Assembly (NCBI GenBank): GCA_964385505.1
Contig: CAYLPI010000063.1
Span: 1-20,465 of the forward strand
Direction of reading: 5' to 3'
DNA: 20,465 bases
Source of the DNA: CAITSH01 sp964385505
GTDB lineage: Bacteria > Pseudomonadota > Gammaproteobacteria > Burkholderiales > SG8-39
Below are positions 14,052 through 20,465 of the stretch, piece after piece. A model generated the notes under the pieces. The model had not been told where the DNA came from. It ran no database searches and saw only the letters and a list, made by a program, of their open reading frames with translations. Position numbers and translations under genes: made by a program. The stretch's first letter is position 1. Every line of letters begins with the position of its first letter.

Positions 14052-14915
14052 CTAGAATTTTCGCAATACGATGAAATCGGCGAGTTCGGCCAGCCGCGCC
14101 GCCCGCGCACCAAAGGGTTGCAACGCGAGGTGCGCCTCAGAGCGCAATTCCTCGGCCAGCTCGCGCGCCCGCGCGAGGCCCAGCAGGCTGACGTAAGTGG
14201 GCTTGCCCGCCGCCGCGTCCTTGCCGGCGGTCTTGCCCAGCGTCGCCGTGGGCGCCTCGTAATCGAGCACATCGTCCACCACCTGAAAAGCGAGGCCGAC
14301 GCATTTGGCGTAATGGTCGAGATTGTCCTCGTCGGCGAGGGGCGCGCCGCAGCGCGCACCGAGCAGCACCGCAGCACGGATCAACGCGCCGGTCTTGTGA
14401 ATGTGCATGGACTCGAGTTCGGGCAGGCTCAGCGTTTTGCCCACGCTCGCGAGGTCTATGGCCTGGCCGCCGGCCATGCCGCGGCTGCCCGATGCGAGCG
14501 CCAGCAGCCTCGCCATGCCGAGTTGGCGCGCGGCATCGTCGTTGAGCGGGTGTTCGGTCAGCAACTGGAAAGCGAGCGACTGCAGCGCATCGCCTACGAG
14601 CAGCGCCGTGGCTTCGTCGTATTCGACATGCACCGTCGGCTTGCCACGGCGCAGAACATCGTCATCCATGCACGGCAGGTCATCGTGCACCAGCGAGTAG
14701 GCATGGATCATCTCAACGGCGCAGGCCGCCACCTCGACTCTCGCCTCGGCGGCGCCGGCGAGGCCGCCGGCGGCAAAGGCGAGCAGCGGCCGCACCCGTT
14801 TGCCGCCATCCAGTACGGCGTAGCGCATTGCCGCGTGCAGGCGCGGCGGCAGGGCATCGGCAGCGGGTAACAGACGCGCAAGCGCCGTCTCGACCCGCGC
14901 CTGAACGCCGGTCAT
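14052..14915 (-). CDS. ispA: Farnesyl diphosphate synthase (IspA)
   Basis: A 287-residue short-chain trans-polyprenyl synthase. It has GGKRVRP (37-43), the first Asp-rich motif DDLPCMDDD (78-86), HKTGALIRAA, and the second Asp-rich motif DDVLD (214-218) within FQVVDDVLDYE, followed by GKTAGKDAAAGKPTY. The two-residue insertion in the first Asp-rich motif (DDxxxxD) is typical of bacterial FPP synthases. It condenses IPP with DMAPP/GPP to make farnesyl diphosphate for quinone and undecaprenyl synthesis. The ATG at 14915 was preferred over the open frame to 15059, which overlaps xseB deeply and is Arg/Pro-rich out-of-frame sequence. The xseB stop is at 14950-14952, so the genes are 34 nt apart and sit in one operon with dxs. 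Confidence 0.94.
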   Translation of the reverse strand: MTGVQARVETALARLLPAADALPPRLHAAMRYAVLDGGKRVRPLLAFAAGGLAGAAEARVEVAACAVEMIHAYSLVHDDLPCMDDDVLRRGKPTVHVEYDEATALLVGDALQSLAFQLLTEHPLNDDAARQLGMARLLALASGSRGMAGGQAIDLASVGKTLSLPELESMHIHKTGALIRAAVLLGARCGAPLADEDNLDHYAKCVGLAFQVVDDVLDYEAPTATLGKTAGKDAAAGKPTYVSLLGLARARELAEELRSEAHLALQPFGARAARLAELADFIVLRKF

Positions 14916-14949
14916 CCAGGCGCCGAAATCAGCGCCTGGCGCCCTCGCC

Positions 14950-15195
14950 TCAGTCTTCAGCTTGTGCTCCGGGAAATACCTTGAGGGTGGCCTCCTCGAG
15001 CACGCGCACCTGTTGCTGCGCCTGGGCGAGGACGGTCTGGCAGTGCTGCGCCAGTTCAAGGCCGCGCTTGTGCGCGGCCAGCGATTGTTCCAGCGAAAGC
15101 TGGCCCGTTTCCATGCTGGCGACGACTTTCTCCAGTTCGGCCAGGGCGGCCTCGAAACTGGGCGGCGTGACTTCGCTTTTTGCTGGTTTTGACAT
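14950..15195 (-). CDS. xseB: Exodeoxyribonuclease VII small subunit (XseB)
   Basis: An 81-residue helical protein with the family core SFEAALAELEKVVASMETGQLSLEQSLAAHKRGLELAQHC read in pieces: FEAALAELE, LEKVV, GQLSLEQSL and KRGLELA. XseB subunits stack on XseA to form exonuclease VII, which degrades single-stranded DNA. XseA is not in this window, as is usual. Length matches the family (about 75-85). It is the first gene of xseB-ispA-dxs on the minus strand and has no strong ribosome-binding site; a TATAAT box lies about 40 nt upstream. Confidence 0.94.
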   Translation of the reverse strand: MSKPAKSEVTPPSFEAALAELEKVVASMETGQLSLEQSLAAHKRGLELAQHCQTVLAQAQQQVRVLEEATLKVFPGAQAED

Positions 15196-15232
15196 GGATA
15201 CCGGTCAGGCGCAGGAAATGAATCAGGAGCCG

Positions 15233-15238
15233 ATTATA
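15233..15238 (-). promoter_or_regulatory. -10 box candidate for the xseB-ispA-dxs operon
   Basis: Perfect TATAAT on the minus strand (attata on plus), 38 nt before the xseB ATG. No convincing -35 hexamer at 16-18 bp, so activity rests on the -10 match alone. Confidence 0.4.
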
Positions 15239-15472
15239 AACGCTTGGCTTTGAAAAATTCATAATCCAATCAAAGCTGACCACCAGTCCGGTCGCGGGCC
15301 GGCGTGGTTTGCGTCAAGCCGCCGCCAAAATATTCGCACGCTCCGGAAATGCCCCCGCGACAGCGCCGATTAATCTAGCCCAAGGGTCTGAAAAGCCTTA
15401 GAATTGTCGTCCTTTTGCGTCATTATTGAACGCCTCATCAAGGACAGCAGCTTGTCAACCGGGCGCGCTCAA

Positions 15473-15510
15473 TCCCTCACCCCAACCCTCTCCCCGAGGG
15501 AGAGGGTGAG
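15473..15510. repeat. Dispersed palindromic repeat, copy C (short hairpin form)
   Basis: It opens with the shared tccctcaccccaaccctctc. accctctccc (15485-15494), loop cga and gggagagggt (15498-15507) give a perfect 10-bp stem. Shorter than copies A and B, it looks like the minimal single-hairpin version of the family. It lies upstream of the oxygenase gene. Confidence 0.75.
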
Positions 15511-15583
15511 AACAGCCTTGGTTCGCTTGGGTGAATCAGGGAAAAGTTATTAATCCGGAGATTCCAGGAGGTCGGCGTACATC

Positions 15584-16690
15584 ATGTCCGAATTGCTCAG
15601 CAGCACCCTGCAACTGGTCAGGAGTTCCCCTCAACTTCCGATGTCCTGGTATTTCGACCAGCGTATCTTCGATGTTGAGATGCAGGCGCTGTTCAAGGAC
15701 GGACCCGGTTACGTCGGCCACGAATTGATGGTGCCCAATAGGGGCGATTATCAGAGCCTCGCCTGGATGGACGACGCCAAGCTGCTGGTGCGCAACGACA
15801 AGGGCATCGAACTGCTTGCCAATATCTGCCGCCACCGCCAGGCCATCATGCTTGAGGGCCGCGGCAGCACCCAGCACATCATCTGCCCGCTACACCGCTG
15901 GACCTACAACCTCGAGGGCACCCTGGTCGGCGCGCCGCATTTTCCTGAAAACCCCTGCGTCAGCCTGGCCAAAACAGCGCTGCAAAACTGGAAAGGCCTG
16001 CTGTTTTCCGGCCGGCGCGACGTCATCGCCGACCTCGCCGGCATCGAAGTCGCCACCGACCTCGATTTTTCGGGCTACGTGTATGAGCGCACCGAAATCC
16101 ACCAATGCCCTTACAACTGGAAGACCTTCATCGAGGTGTATCTGGAGGACTACCACGTCGGCCCCTTTCATCCCGGCCTCGGCCAGTTCGTCAACTGCGA
16201 AGACCTGAGCTGGCAGTTTGCCGACCGCTTCTCGGTGCAGACCGTTGGCATCAACAACCGCCTCGCCCGCCCCGGCAGCAAGACCTACGCGCGCTGGCAT
16301 AAGGCGGTGCTCGATTACTACGGCGGCCAAATGCCCGAGCACGGCGCGATCTGGCTGACGCTTTACCCCAACGTCATGGTCGAGTGGTACCCGCATGTGC
16401 TGGTGGTCAGCACGCTGCACCCCAACGGCCCGCAATCGACCACCAATGTCATCGAGTTCTACTACCCTGAGGACATCGCACTGTTCGAGCGTGAATTCGT
16501 CGAGGCCGGGCAGTCGGCCTACATGGAGACGGCAGAGGAGGACGACGAAATCGCCATCCGCATGGACCGCGGCCGCAAGGCGCTGTACCAGCAGGGCCTT
16601 GACGACGCAGGCCCCTACCAGTCGCCGATGGAGGACGGTATGCTGCATTTTCACGAGCACATCCGGCGCGAACTGGCGGGCAAGATTTAA
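15584..16690 (+). CDS. Rieske non-heme iron oxygenase, alpha-subunit type
   Basis: A 368-residue aromatic-ring-hydroxylating oxygenase alpha-subunit-like protein. The Rieske [2Fe-2S] ligands are C82-x-H84 (ICRHRQ) and C101-x2-H104 (CPLHRW). The mononuclear iron site is the YLEDYH191VGPFH196PGL segment, with the Asp ligand expected near the C-terminus (AIRMDRG). Such enzymes need an electron-supplying reductase, none of which is adjacent. Substrate is unknown; the arrangement opposite xseB-ispA-dxs is one I recall as conserved in Burkholderiales, which suggests a housekeeping or lipid-type substrate rather than an acquired aromatic pathway (inference). AGGAGGT lies 11 nt upstream of the ATG, a little far but strong. 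Confidence 0.92.
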   Translation: MSELLSSTLQLVRSSPQLPMSWYFDQRIFDVEMQALFKDGPGYVGHELMVPNRGDYQSLAWMDDAKLLVRNDKGIELLANICRHRQAIMLEGRGSTQHIICPLHRWTYNLEGTLVGAPHFPENPCVSLAKTALQNWKGLLFSGRRDVIADLAGIEVATDLDFSGYVYERTEIHQCPYNWKTFIEVYLEDYHVGPFHPGLGQFVNCEDLSWQFADRFSVQTVGINNRLARPGSKTYARWHKAVLDYYGGQMPEHGAIWLTLYPNVMVEWYPHVLVVSTLHPNGPQSTTNVIEFYYPEDIALFEREFVEAGQSAYMETAEEDDEIAIRMDRGRKALYQQGLDDAGPYQSPMEDGMLHFHEHIRRELAGKI

Positions 16691-16698
16691 GCACCGCG

Positions 16699-17067
16699 AT
16701 GTCCCACACCACCCTGGTTTCCTGTGGCGAGCCGGCGCAGCACCTCGACGATCCGCCGTGGATCGTCGTCGACGCAGCTTGCGTCCCGGCGCAAATCGCG
16801 CAACCGGGCATGCTGCTCGTCGATGCGCACGCCGCCGACCGCTATCGCGTCGAAAATGAAACCCCGGACCCGGTCGGCGGCCATATCCCCGGCGCACGCA
16901 ACCGTTTTTCCCGCGACAACCTCGGGGGCAACGGGCAGTTCAAGAGCGCCGCGGCGCTGCGCGGTGAATTCGACGCCTTGCCCGCCGGCCACAAGGTCCA
17001 TGCCGGCTCCTGGAGCGAGTGGAGTGCCGACCCGGCGCGGGCGGTCAAAACCGGCCCCCTGCCCTGA
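16699..17067 (+). pseudogene. Sulfurtransferase (rhodanese/3-mercaptopyruvate type) relic with two in-frame deletions
   Basis: A 122-residue open frame that matches pieces of a two-domain sulfurtransferase of about 280 residues. Residues 1-27 (TTLVSCGEPAQHLDDPPWIVVDA) match the start of domain 1. Residues 29-100 (LLVDAHAADRYRV, DPVGGHIPGARNRFSRDN) match the first half of domain 2. KVHAGSWSEWSADPARAV matches the end of domain 2. Missing are most of domain 1 and the CGSGVTAC-type active-site loop with the catalytic Cys. The frame stays open, so a protein may still be made, but it cannot be an ordinary sulfurtransferase. It begins 8 nt after the oxygenase stop and no ribosome-binding site is visible. 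An assembly collapse could also produce this. Confidence 0.75.
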
Positions 17068-17092
17068 GCACGAATCCTAAACACCAATCCGC

Positions 17093-17917
17093 ATGCGCCA
17101 ATACCACGACCTGATGCGCCACGTGCTCGAGCACGGCAACAAGAAATCCGACCGCACCGGCACCGGCACGCTGTCGGTGTTCGGCTGGCAGATGCGCTTT
17201 GACCTCGCCGACGGCTTTCCGGCGGTCACCACCAAGAAGCTGCACTTCAAGTCGATCATTTACGAACTGCTGTGGTTCATGCGCGGCGAAACCAATGTGC
17301 GCTGGCTGCAGCAACACGGCGTGTCGATTTGGGATGAATGGGCCGACGCCAACGGCGACCTTGGCCCGGTGTACGGCTCGCAGTGGCGCAGTTGGCCGAC
17401 AAATTCGCAGGAAAATGCGGGCGGCCACATTGACCAGATCGCGCAGGTCATCAAGTCGATACGCGAAAAGCCCGATTCGCGCCGCCACATCGTATCTGCC
17501 TGGAACCCGGCGGAAATCGACCAGATGAAACTCCCGCCCTGCCACGCGCTGTTCCAGTTTTATGTCGCGCCGTCGGTCGACGGCACACCGGCCACGCTGT
17601 CCTGCCAGCTCTATCAGCGCAGCGCCGATATCTTTCTCGGCGTGCCCTTCAACATCGCTTCATACGCGCTGCTGCTGCAAATGGTGGCGCAGGTGACCGG
17701 GCTCAAGGCCGGCGAGTTCGTGCACACGCTGGGCGACGCCCATCTCTACCTCAACCACCTCGATCAGGCGCGCGAACAGTTGTCGCGCACGCCCAAGGCG
17801 CTGCCGCAGATGAATCTCAATCCTCAGGTGACGGATATTTTCGGCTTCCAGTACGAGGACTTCACGCTCGAGGGCTACGACCCCTACCCGGGCATCAAGG
17901 CGCCGATCGCCGTCTAG
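17093..17917 (+). CDS. thyA: Thymidylate synthase (ThyA)
   Basis: A 274-residue thymidylate synthase, making dTMP from dUMP with methylene-tetrahydrofolate. Signatures: DRTGTGTLSVFG, catalytic C150 in LPPCHALFQFYV, the dUMP-binding RRHIVSAWNP, QRSADIFLGVPFNIASYALL and GDAHLYLNHL. The C-terminus ends IKAPIAV as in the family. Length is slightly above the 264 of E. coli, with the insert near residues 158-166. Each turn yields dihydrofolate, which the nearby folA product recycles. The ATG at 17093 gives the canonical MRQYHDLMRHVLEHG. It converges on the lipoprotein gene with 20 bp between stops. Confidence 0.97.
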   Translation: MRQYHDLMRHVLEHGNKKSDRTGTGTLSVFGWQMRFDLADGFPAVTTKKLHFKSIIYELLWFMRGETNVRWLQQHGVSIWDEWADANGDLGPVYGSQWRSWPTNSQENAGGHIDQIAQVIKSIREKPDSRRHIVSAWNPAEIDQMKLPPCHALFQFYVAPSVDGTPATLSCQLYQRSADIFLGVPFNIASYALLLQMVAQVTGLKAGEFVHTLGDAHLYLNHLDQAREQLSRTPKALPQMNLNPQVTDIFGFQYEDFTLEGYDPYPGIKAPIAV

Positions 17918-17937
17918 GCCGCAAGGCCGCGCCCGCG

Positions 17938-18237
17938 CTAGCGGGTGCCGCGCTTGCAGTAGTCGAATCCGTCGCGCCAGCCTTGCGCCGCCTGTGGCGC
18001 GCCCTGCGCGAAGGCCGGTGCGGCCGACACGGCGCCGCCGCCGCGCGCATGGGTGCAGCCCTCGCCGTAGGCCTTGCGATACTCGGCCGGGAAACCGGCC
18101 AGGTTGACGTTCACGTTCGGCGCCTTGTCCTTTTCCAGCACCTGTAGCTGGTTCCCGGCGCAGGCCGCCAGCAGGCCCAGCATCAGCAACGACAGCACCC
18201 GCCCGGGCAATCCCGCCACACCGCTATAATTTCTCAT
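17938..18237 (-). CDS. Small lipoprotein of unknown function
   Basis: A 99-residue protein with a lipoprotein signal: MRNYSGVAGLPGRVLSLLMLGLL followed by the lipobox LAAC (Cys at 26). It is expected at the membrane facing the periplasm, with lipid on that Cys. The mature part has two similar motifs, YRKAYGEGCTHARGG and GWRDGFDYCKRG, each an aromatic-rich turn ending in a Gly/Cys pair; the two Cys could form a disulfide. I do not recognise a named family. The longer open frame to 18375 is antisense to folA, so I took the ATG at 18237. Its start codon overlaps the folA start codon, on the opposite strand, at CATG. The stop lies 20 bp from thyA. Confidence 0.7.
   Translation of the reverse strand: MRNYSGVAGLPGRVLSLLMLGLLAACAGNQLQVLEKDKAPNVNVNLAGFPAEYRKAYGEGCTHARGGGAVSAAPAFAQGAPQAAQGWRDGFDYCKRGTR
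18225..18230 (+). promoter_or_regulatory. -10 box of folA, placed for a leaderless transcript
   Basis: A perfect TATAAT ends 5 nt before the folA ATG at 18236, so transcription should start at or next to the A of ATG. No TTGACA-like box is present 17 bp upstream (cccggg there). The box lies inside the first codons of the opposite-strand lipoprotein gene. Confidence 0.55.
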
Positions 18238-18742
18238 GCTCACACTATCGCTCATTGCCGCACTTGCCCGCAACCGCGTTATCGGCCGCGACAATAAAAT
18301 GCCCTGGCACCTGCCGGCCGACCTGAAACATTTCAAGACGGTCACCATGGGCAGCCCGGTGATCATGGGCCGCAAGACCTACGAATCCATTCTCGCCTCG
18401 CTCGGCGGGCCCCTGCCCGGACGCGCCAGCATCATCGTCAGCCGCAATGCCGGTTTCAGCGCGCCCGGTTGCACGGTTGTGACATCGCTCGCCGACGCAG
18501 TGGCCGCCTGCGCCGATGTGCCCGAGGCCTTTGTTGTCGGCGGCGGCGAGATTTACCGGCAGGCGCTGCCGTTTGCGCACAAGCTGTACCTGACCGAAAT
18601 CGACGCCGGGTTTGACGGTGACGCGCGCTTTCCCGCGTTTGATAAAACGACCTGGCGCGAAACGACGCGCGAGGCGTTTGCCGCCGGCGACACCGGTTTC
18701 GGTTATGCGTTTGTCACCTACGAAAAGGTCGCGCAGGCGTAG
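18236..18742 (+). CDS. folA: Dihydrofolate reductase (FolA)
   Basis: A 168-residue chromosomal-type DHFR: LSLIAALARNRVIGRDNKMPWHLPAD with the catalytic acid D29 and W24, then VIMGRKTYESI and VVGGGEIYRQALPFAHKLYLTEI, the NADPH-binding and core blocks. It reduces dihydrofolate made by ThyA back to tetrahydrofolate. There is no upstream Shine-Dalgarno; the ATG follows a TATAAT by 5 nt. Start codon and 5' region overlap the lipoprotein gene on the other strand. The neighbouring thyA gives a thyA-folA folate block, although here the two are separated by an antisense gene instead of forming an operon. Confidence 0.96.
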   Translation: MLTLSLIAALARNRVIGRDNKMPWHLPADLKHFKTVTMGSPVIMGRKTYESILASLGGPLPGRASIIVSRNAGFSAPGCTVVTSLADAVAACADVPEAFVVGGGEIYRQALPFAHKLYLTEIDAGFDGDARFPAFDKTTWRETTREAFAAGDTGFGYAFVTYEKVAQA

Positions 18743-18758
18743 TCGGCGTTCTGCGTCA

Positions 18759-18830
18759 AAACGGCATACCTGCTGGAAATGCCCTGGGGACGGGCATTTC
18801 CAGCAGGGAGCCTGGCCGGCAAACGGCATA
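18759..18830. repeat. 16-bp perfect hairpin flanked by 10-bp direct repeats
   Basis: cctgctggaaatgccc (18769-18784) and gggcatttccagcagg (18792-18807) are perfect inverted repeats around the 7-nt loop tggggac. The direct repeat aaacggcata occurs at 18759-18768 and again at 18821-18830. The hairpin begins 27 nt after the folA stop and could end its transcript, but no T-run follows. The direct repeats at the edges also fit a small inserted palindromic element. Confidence 0.75.
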
Positions 18831-18852
18831 TCCGCCCTGCCCCGCAAACACA

Positions 18853-18936
18853 TCAGCGTCTGCAGGCAGAGTGCGCAAGGCTTTCGCGCACCCGCGCTTC
18901 GAAGTCCGCGAAAGCGGGCTTGAATACTTCGCTCAT
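18853..18936 (-). pseudogene. 27-codon fragment, possibly the N-terminus of a PaaI-type thioesterase
   Basis: The minus strand reads ATG then EVFKPAFADFEARVRESLAH and a TGA after 27 codons. The first 20 residues (after MS) resemble the amphipathic start of small PaaI/hotdog thioesterases as I remember them; no hotdog core follows in any frame before the folA-side hairpin. It may be a relic left by a deletion, or a chance or genuine small ORF. There is no clear ribosome-binding site. Confidence 0.35.
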
Positions 18937-18973
18937 ATCATGCCCGGCGCCCGAAAATAACCCTTCGCTCCTT

Positions 18974-19021
18974 CACACAATCACACAATCACCCGATCAC
19001 CCGATCACCGAAACTCCCGAT
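18974..19021 (+). repeat. Octamer tandem array next to the decarboxylase stop
   Basis: Six consecutive 8-bp units: cacacaat twice, cacccgat twice, then the degenerate caccgaaa and ctcccgat. The array ends on the first base of the decarboxylase stop triplet (19021-19023), so it forms the 3' untranslated start of that gene's transcript. A unit length of 8 is not a multiple of 3 and it is non-coding. Confidence 0.8.
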
Positions 19022-20465
19022 CACTTGCCTGGGTTGGCCGCCGTCTGGCGCACGCAATCGACGTAGAACTTCTTCTTGCCGTCGATCAACTCCCACGCGA
19101 GACCGTGTATGTCGGTCTCGAAACCGGGGAACTTGTGATTGAAGTCGCGCGCGAACTGCAGGTAGCGCACGATGGTGGCATTGAAACGCTCCCCCGGAAT
19201 CAGCAAGGGGATACCCGGCGGGTAAGGCGTCAGCATGACGCTGGTGACGCGACCCTCGAGGTTCTCTATTTGAACGCGGTCGATTTCGCGATGCGCCATC
19301 ATGGCGTAGGCGTCCGATGGCTTCATCGCCGGCTCCATATCCGACAAATACATCTCGGTGGTCAGGCGCGCCACGTCGTTGGCCTTGTACATGCCGTGGA
19401 TCTGCTCGGACAGGTCCTTGAGGCCGATGCCCTCGTACAAGGGCTGCTTCTGGCAGAACTCAGGCAGCACGCGCCACATCGGCGCGTTCTTGTCGTAGTC
19501 ATCCTTGAACTGCTGCAGCGCCGTCACCAGCGTATTCCAGCGGCCCTTGGTGATGCCTATGGTGAACATGATGAAAAACGAATACAGGCCAGTCTTCTCG
19601 ACAATGACGCCATGCTCGGCGAGATAGCGCGTGACGATGGAGGCCGGGATGCCGGTCTTGGCGAACTTGCCCGATACATCAAGGCCGGGGGTGATGACCG
19701 TGGCCTTGATCGGGTCGAGCAGGTTGAAGCCCGTGGCGAGGTCGCCGAAGCCGTGCCATTTTTCATTGGTCTTCAACATCCAGTCCTCGCGCGAACCCAT
19801 GCCCTCTGGCGCGAGCTTGTCCGGACCCCAGACCTTGAACCACCAGTCCTTGCCCCACTCGGCATCGACCTTGCGCATCGCACGGCGGAAGTCGAGCGCC
19901 TCCATGATCGATTCCTCGACCAGGGCGGTGCCGCCCGGCGGCTCCATCATCGCCGCCGCCACGTCGCACGAAGCGATGATGGCGTATTGCGGCGAGGTCG
20001 AGGTGTGCATCAGATAGGCCTCGTTGAAAATGTGTTTGTCGAGTTTGCGCGTTTCCGATTCCTGGATGAGGATTTGCGAGGCCTGCGAGATGCCGGCGAG
20101 CAGCTTGTGCGTCGAGTGCGTGGCGTAGATGATCGCGTCCTTGGTGCGCGGCCGGTCGCGGCCGATTGCGTGCATGTTCTTGTAGAAATCATGGAAGGTG
20201 GCGTGCGGCAGCCAGGCTTCGTCAAAGTGCAGCGAGTCAACCGAGGAGTTGAGCACCTCCTTCAGCATCTCGACGTTGTAGAGCACGCCGTCGTAAGTGC
20301 TCTGGGTGATGGTCAGGATGCGCGGCTTCTTGTTGAGCGCCTCGCGCGCGAACGGGTTGGCCTCGATTTTTTTCTGGATGTTCTCCGGCTGGAATTCCGA
20401 GAGCGGGATCGGCCCGATGATGCCCAGGTGGTTGCGCGTCGGCGTCAGGAACACCGGAATGGCAC
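19021..20465 (-). CDS. Orn/Lys/Arg decarboxylase (PLP, fold type I), N-terminal part outside window
   Basis: About 481 residues of the catalytic and C-terminal domains are visible; the frame remains open to the window edge, and the first codons there (AIPVFLTPTRNHLG) are internal, so the start lies beyond 20465. The PLP-binding lysine is in THSTHKLLAG, preceded by SLHFDEAW (cofactor Asp) and followed by HTSTSPQYAIIASCD. The C-terminal domain has EIDRVQIENLEGRV and PYPPGIPLLIPGE, typical of CadA/SpeC/AdiA-like enzymes. These decarboxylate lysine, ornithine or arginine to the corresponding amine; the substrate cannot be set from this part. No antiporter gene is visible on the 3' side. Confidence 0.92.
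   Translation of the reverse strand, partial: AIPVFLTPTRNHLGIIGPIPLSEFQPENIQKKIEANPFAREALNKKPRILTITQSTYDGVLYNVEMLKEVLNSSVDSLHFDEAWLPHATFHDFYKNMHAIGRDRPRTKDAIIYATHSTHKLLAGISQASQILIQESETRKLDKHIFNEAYLMHTSTSPQYAIIASCDVAAAMMEPPGGTALVEESIMEALDFRRAMRKVDAEWGKDWWFKVWGPDKLAPEGMGSREDWMLKTNEKWHGFGDLATGFNLLDPIKATVITPGLDVSGKFAKTGIPASIVTRYLAEHGVIVEKTGLYSFFIMFTIGITKGRWNTLVTALQQFKDDYDKNAPMWRVLPEFCQKQPLYEGIGLKDLSEQIHGMYKANDVARLTTEMYLSDMEPAMKPSDAYAMMAHREIDRVQIENLEGRVTSVMLTPYPPGIPLLIPGERFNATIVRYLQFARDFNHKFPGFETDIHGLAWELIDGKKKFYVDCVRQTAANPGK

Larger units (their letters stand above)
15196..15583. other. Divergent intergenic region between xseB and the Rieske gene
   Basis: No gene is supported in these 388 bp. 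It holds the xseB promoter candidate, the dispersed repeat copy C (15473-15510) and, at its right end, AGGAGGT (15566-15572) for the oxygenase. The middle part (15280-15420) shows nothing I can name. Confidence 0.7.

Noticed and set aside
18769..18807. Standard rho-independent terminator of folA
   Set aside because: The stem fits but no T-run follows on either strand, so it is listed as a repeat/hairpin of uncertain role.

Overview
The window is a high-GC stretch of a betaproteobacterial, probably Burkholderiales-type, chromosome. The evidence is the gene set and order: an xseB-ispA-dxs-folE2 run divergent from a Rieske oxygenase gene, Bug/TctC-type receptor genes, and a Dxs whose core begins MYDLLKTI as in Burkholderia relatives. 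The assignment is inferred from composition, gene order and remembered protein sequence. No rRNA, tRNA, CRISPR array, transposase or phage gene was seen. One run of 100 N (10910-11009) marks a scaffold gap.

Layout. 1-1463: the 3' part of an ankyrin-repeat protein gene and a calcineurin-like phosphoesterase gene. 1519-8550: a divergent urate/allantoin catabolism locus. On the minus strand are a PuuE-type allantoinase, an unusual M20 hydrolase, an AllC-type allantoate amidohydrolase and a GntR/FCD regulator. On the plus strand are uraD, uraH, a TTT (Bug) periplasmic receptor and a second, diverged uraH-like gene. HIU hydrolase, OHCU decarboxylase, allantoinase and allantoate amidohydrolase form a continuous path from 5-hydroxyisourate to the ureidoglycine/ureidoglycolate level. 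The regulator sits next to a dyad operator candidate and a perfect 20-bp palindrome in the divergent promoter region. 8647-10678: yajQ, a class I glutamine amidotransferase and a retropepsin-like secreted protease.

10679-11013 is a problem zone: the last ~51 bp of folE2 occur three times around the N gap. 11014-15195 (minus) holds folE2, dxs, ispA and xseB (folate/pterin entry, isoprenoid supply, DNA repair). 15584-17067 (plus) holds a Rieske-type oxygenase alpha subunit and a sulfurtransferase relic that has lost its catalytic loop in frame. 17093-18742 holds thyA, a small lipoprotein gene (minus) and folA. The lipoprotein and folA start codons overlap, and folA has a TATAAT placed for a leaderless transcript. 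18743-19020 holds a 16-bp perfect hairpin, a 27-codon gene fragment and an octamer array. The window ends inside a minus-strand Orn/Lys/Arg decarboxylase gene.

No wholly new system is evident. The best leads are the atypical M20 enzyme and second UraH-like protein in the urate locus, the folE2-end repeats at the gap, and the sulfurtransferase relic. A dispersed palindromic repeat family (three copies in this window) and several short in-frame tandem repeats show repeat-driven change in this genome.
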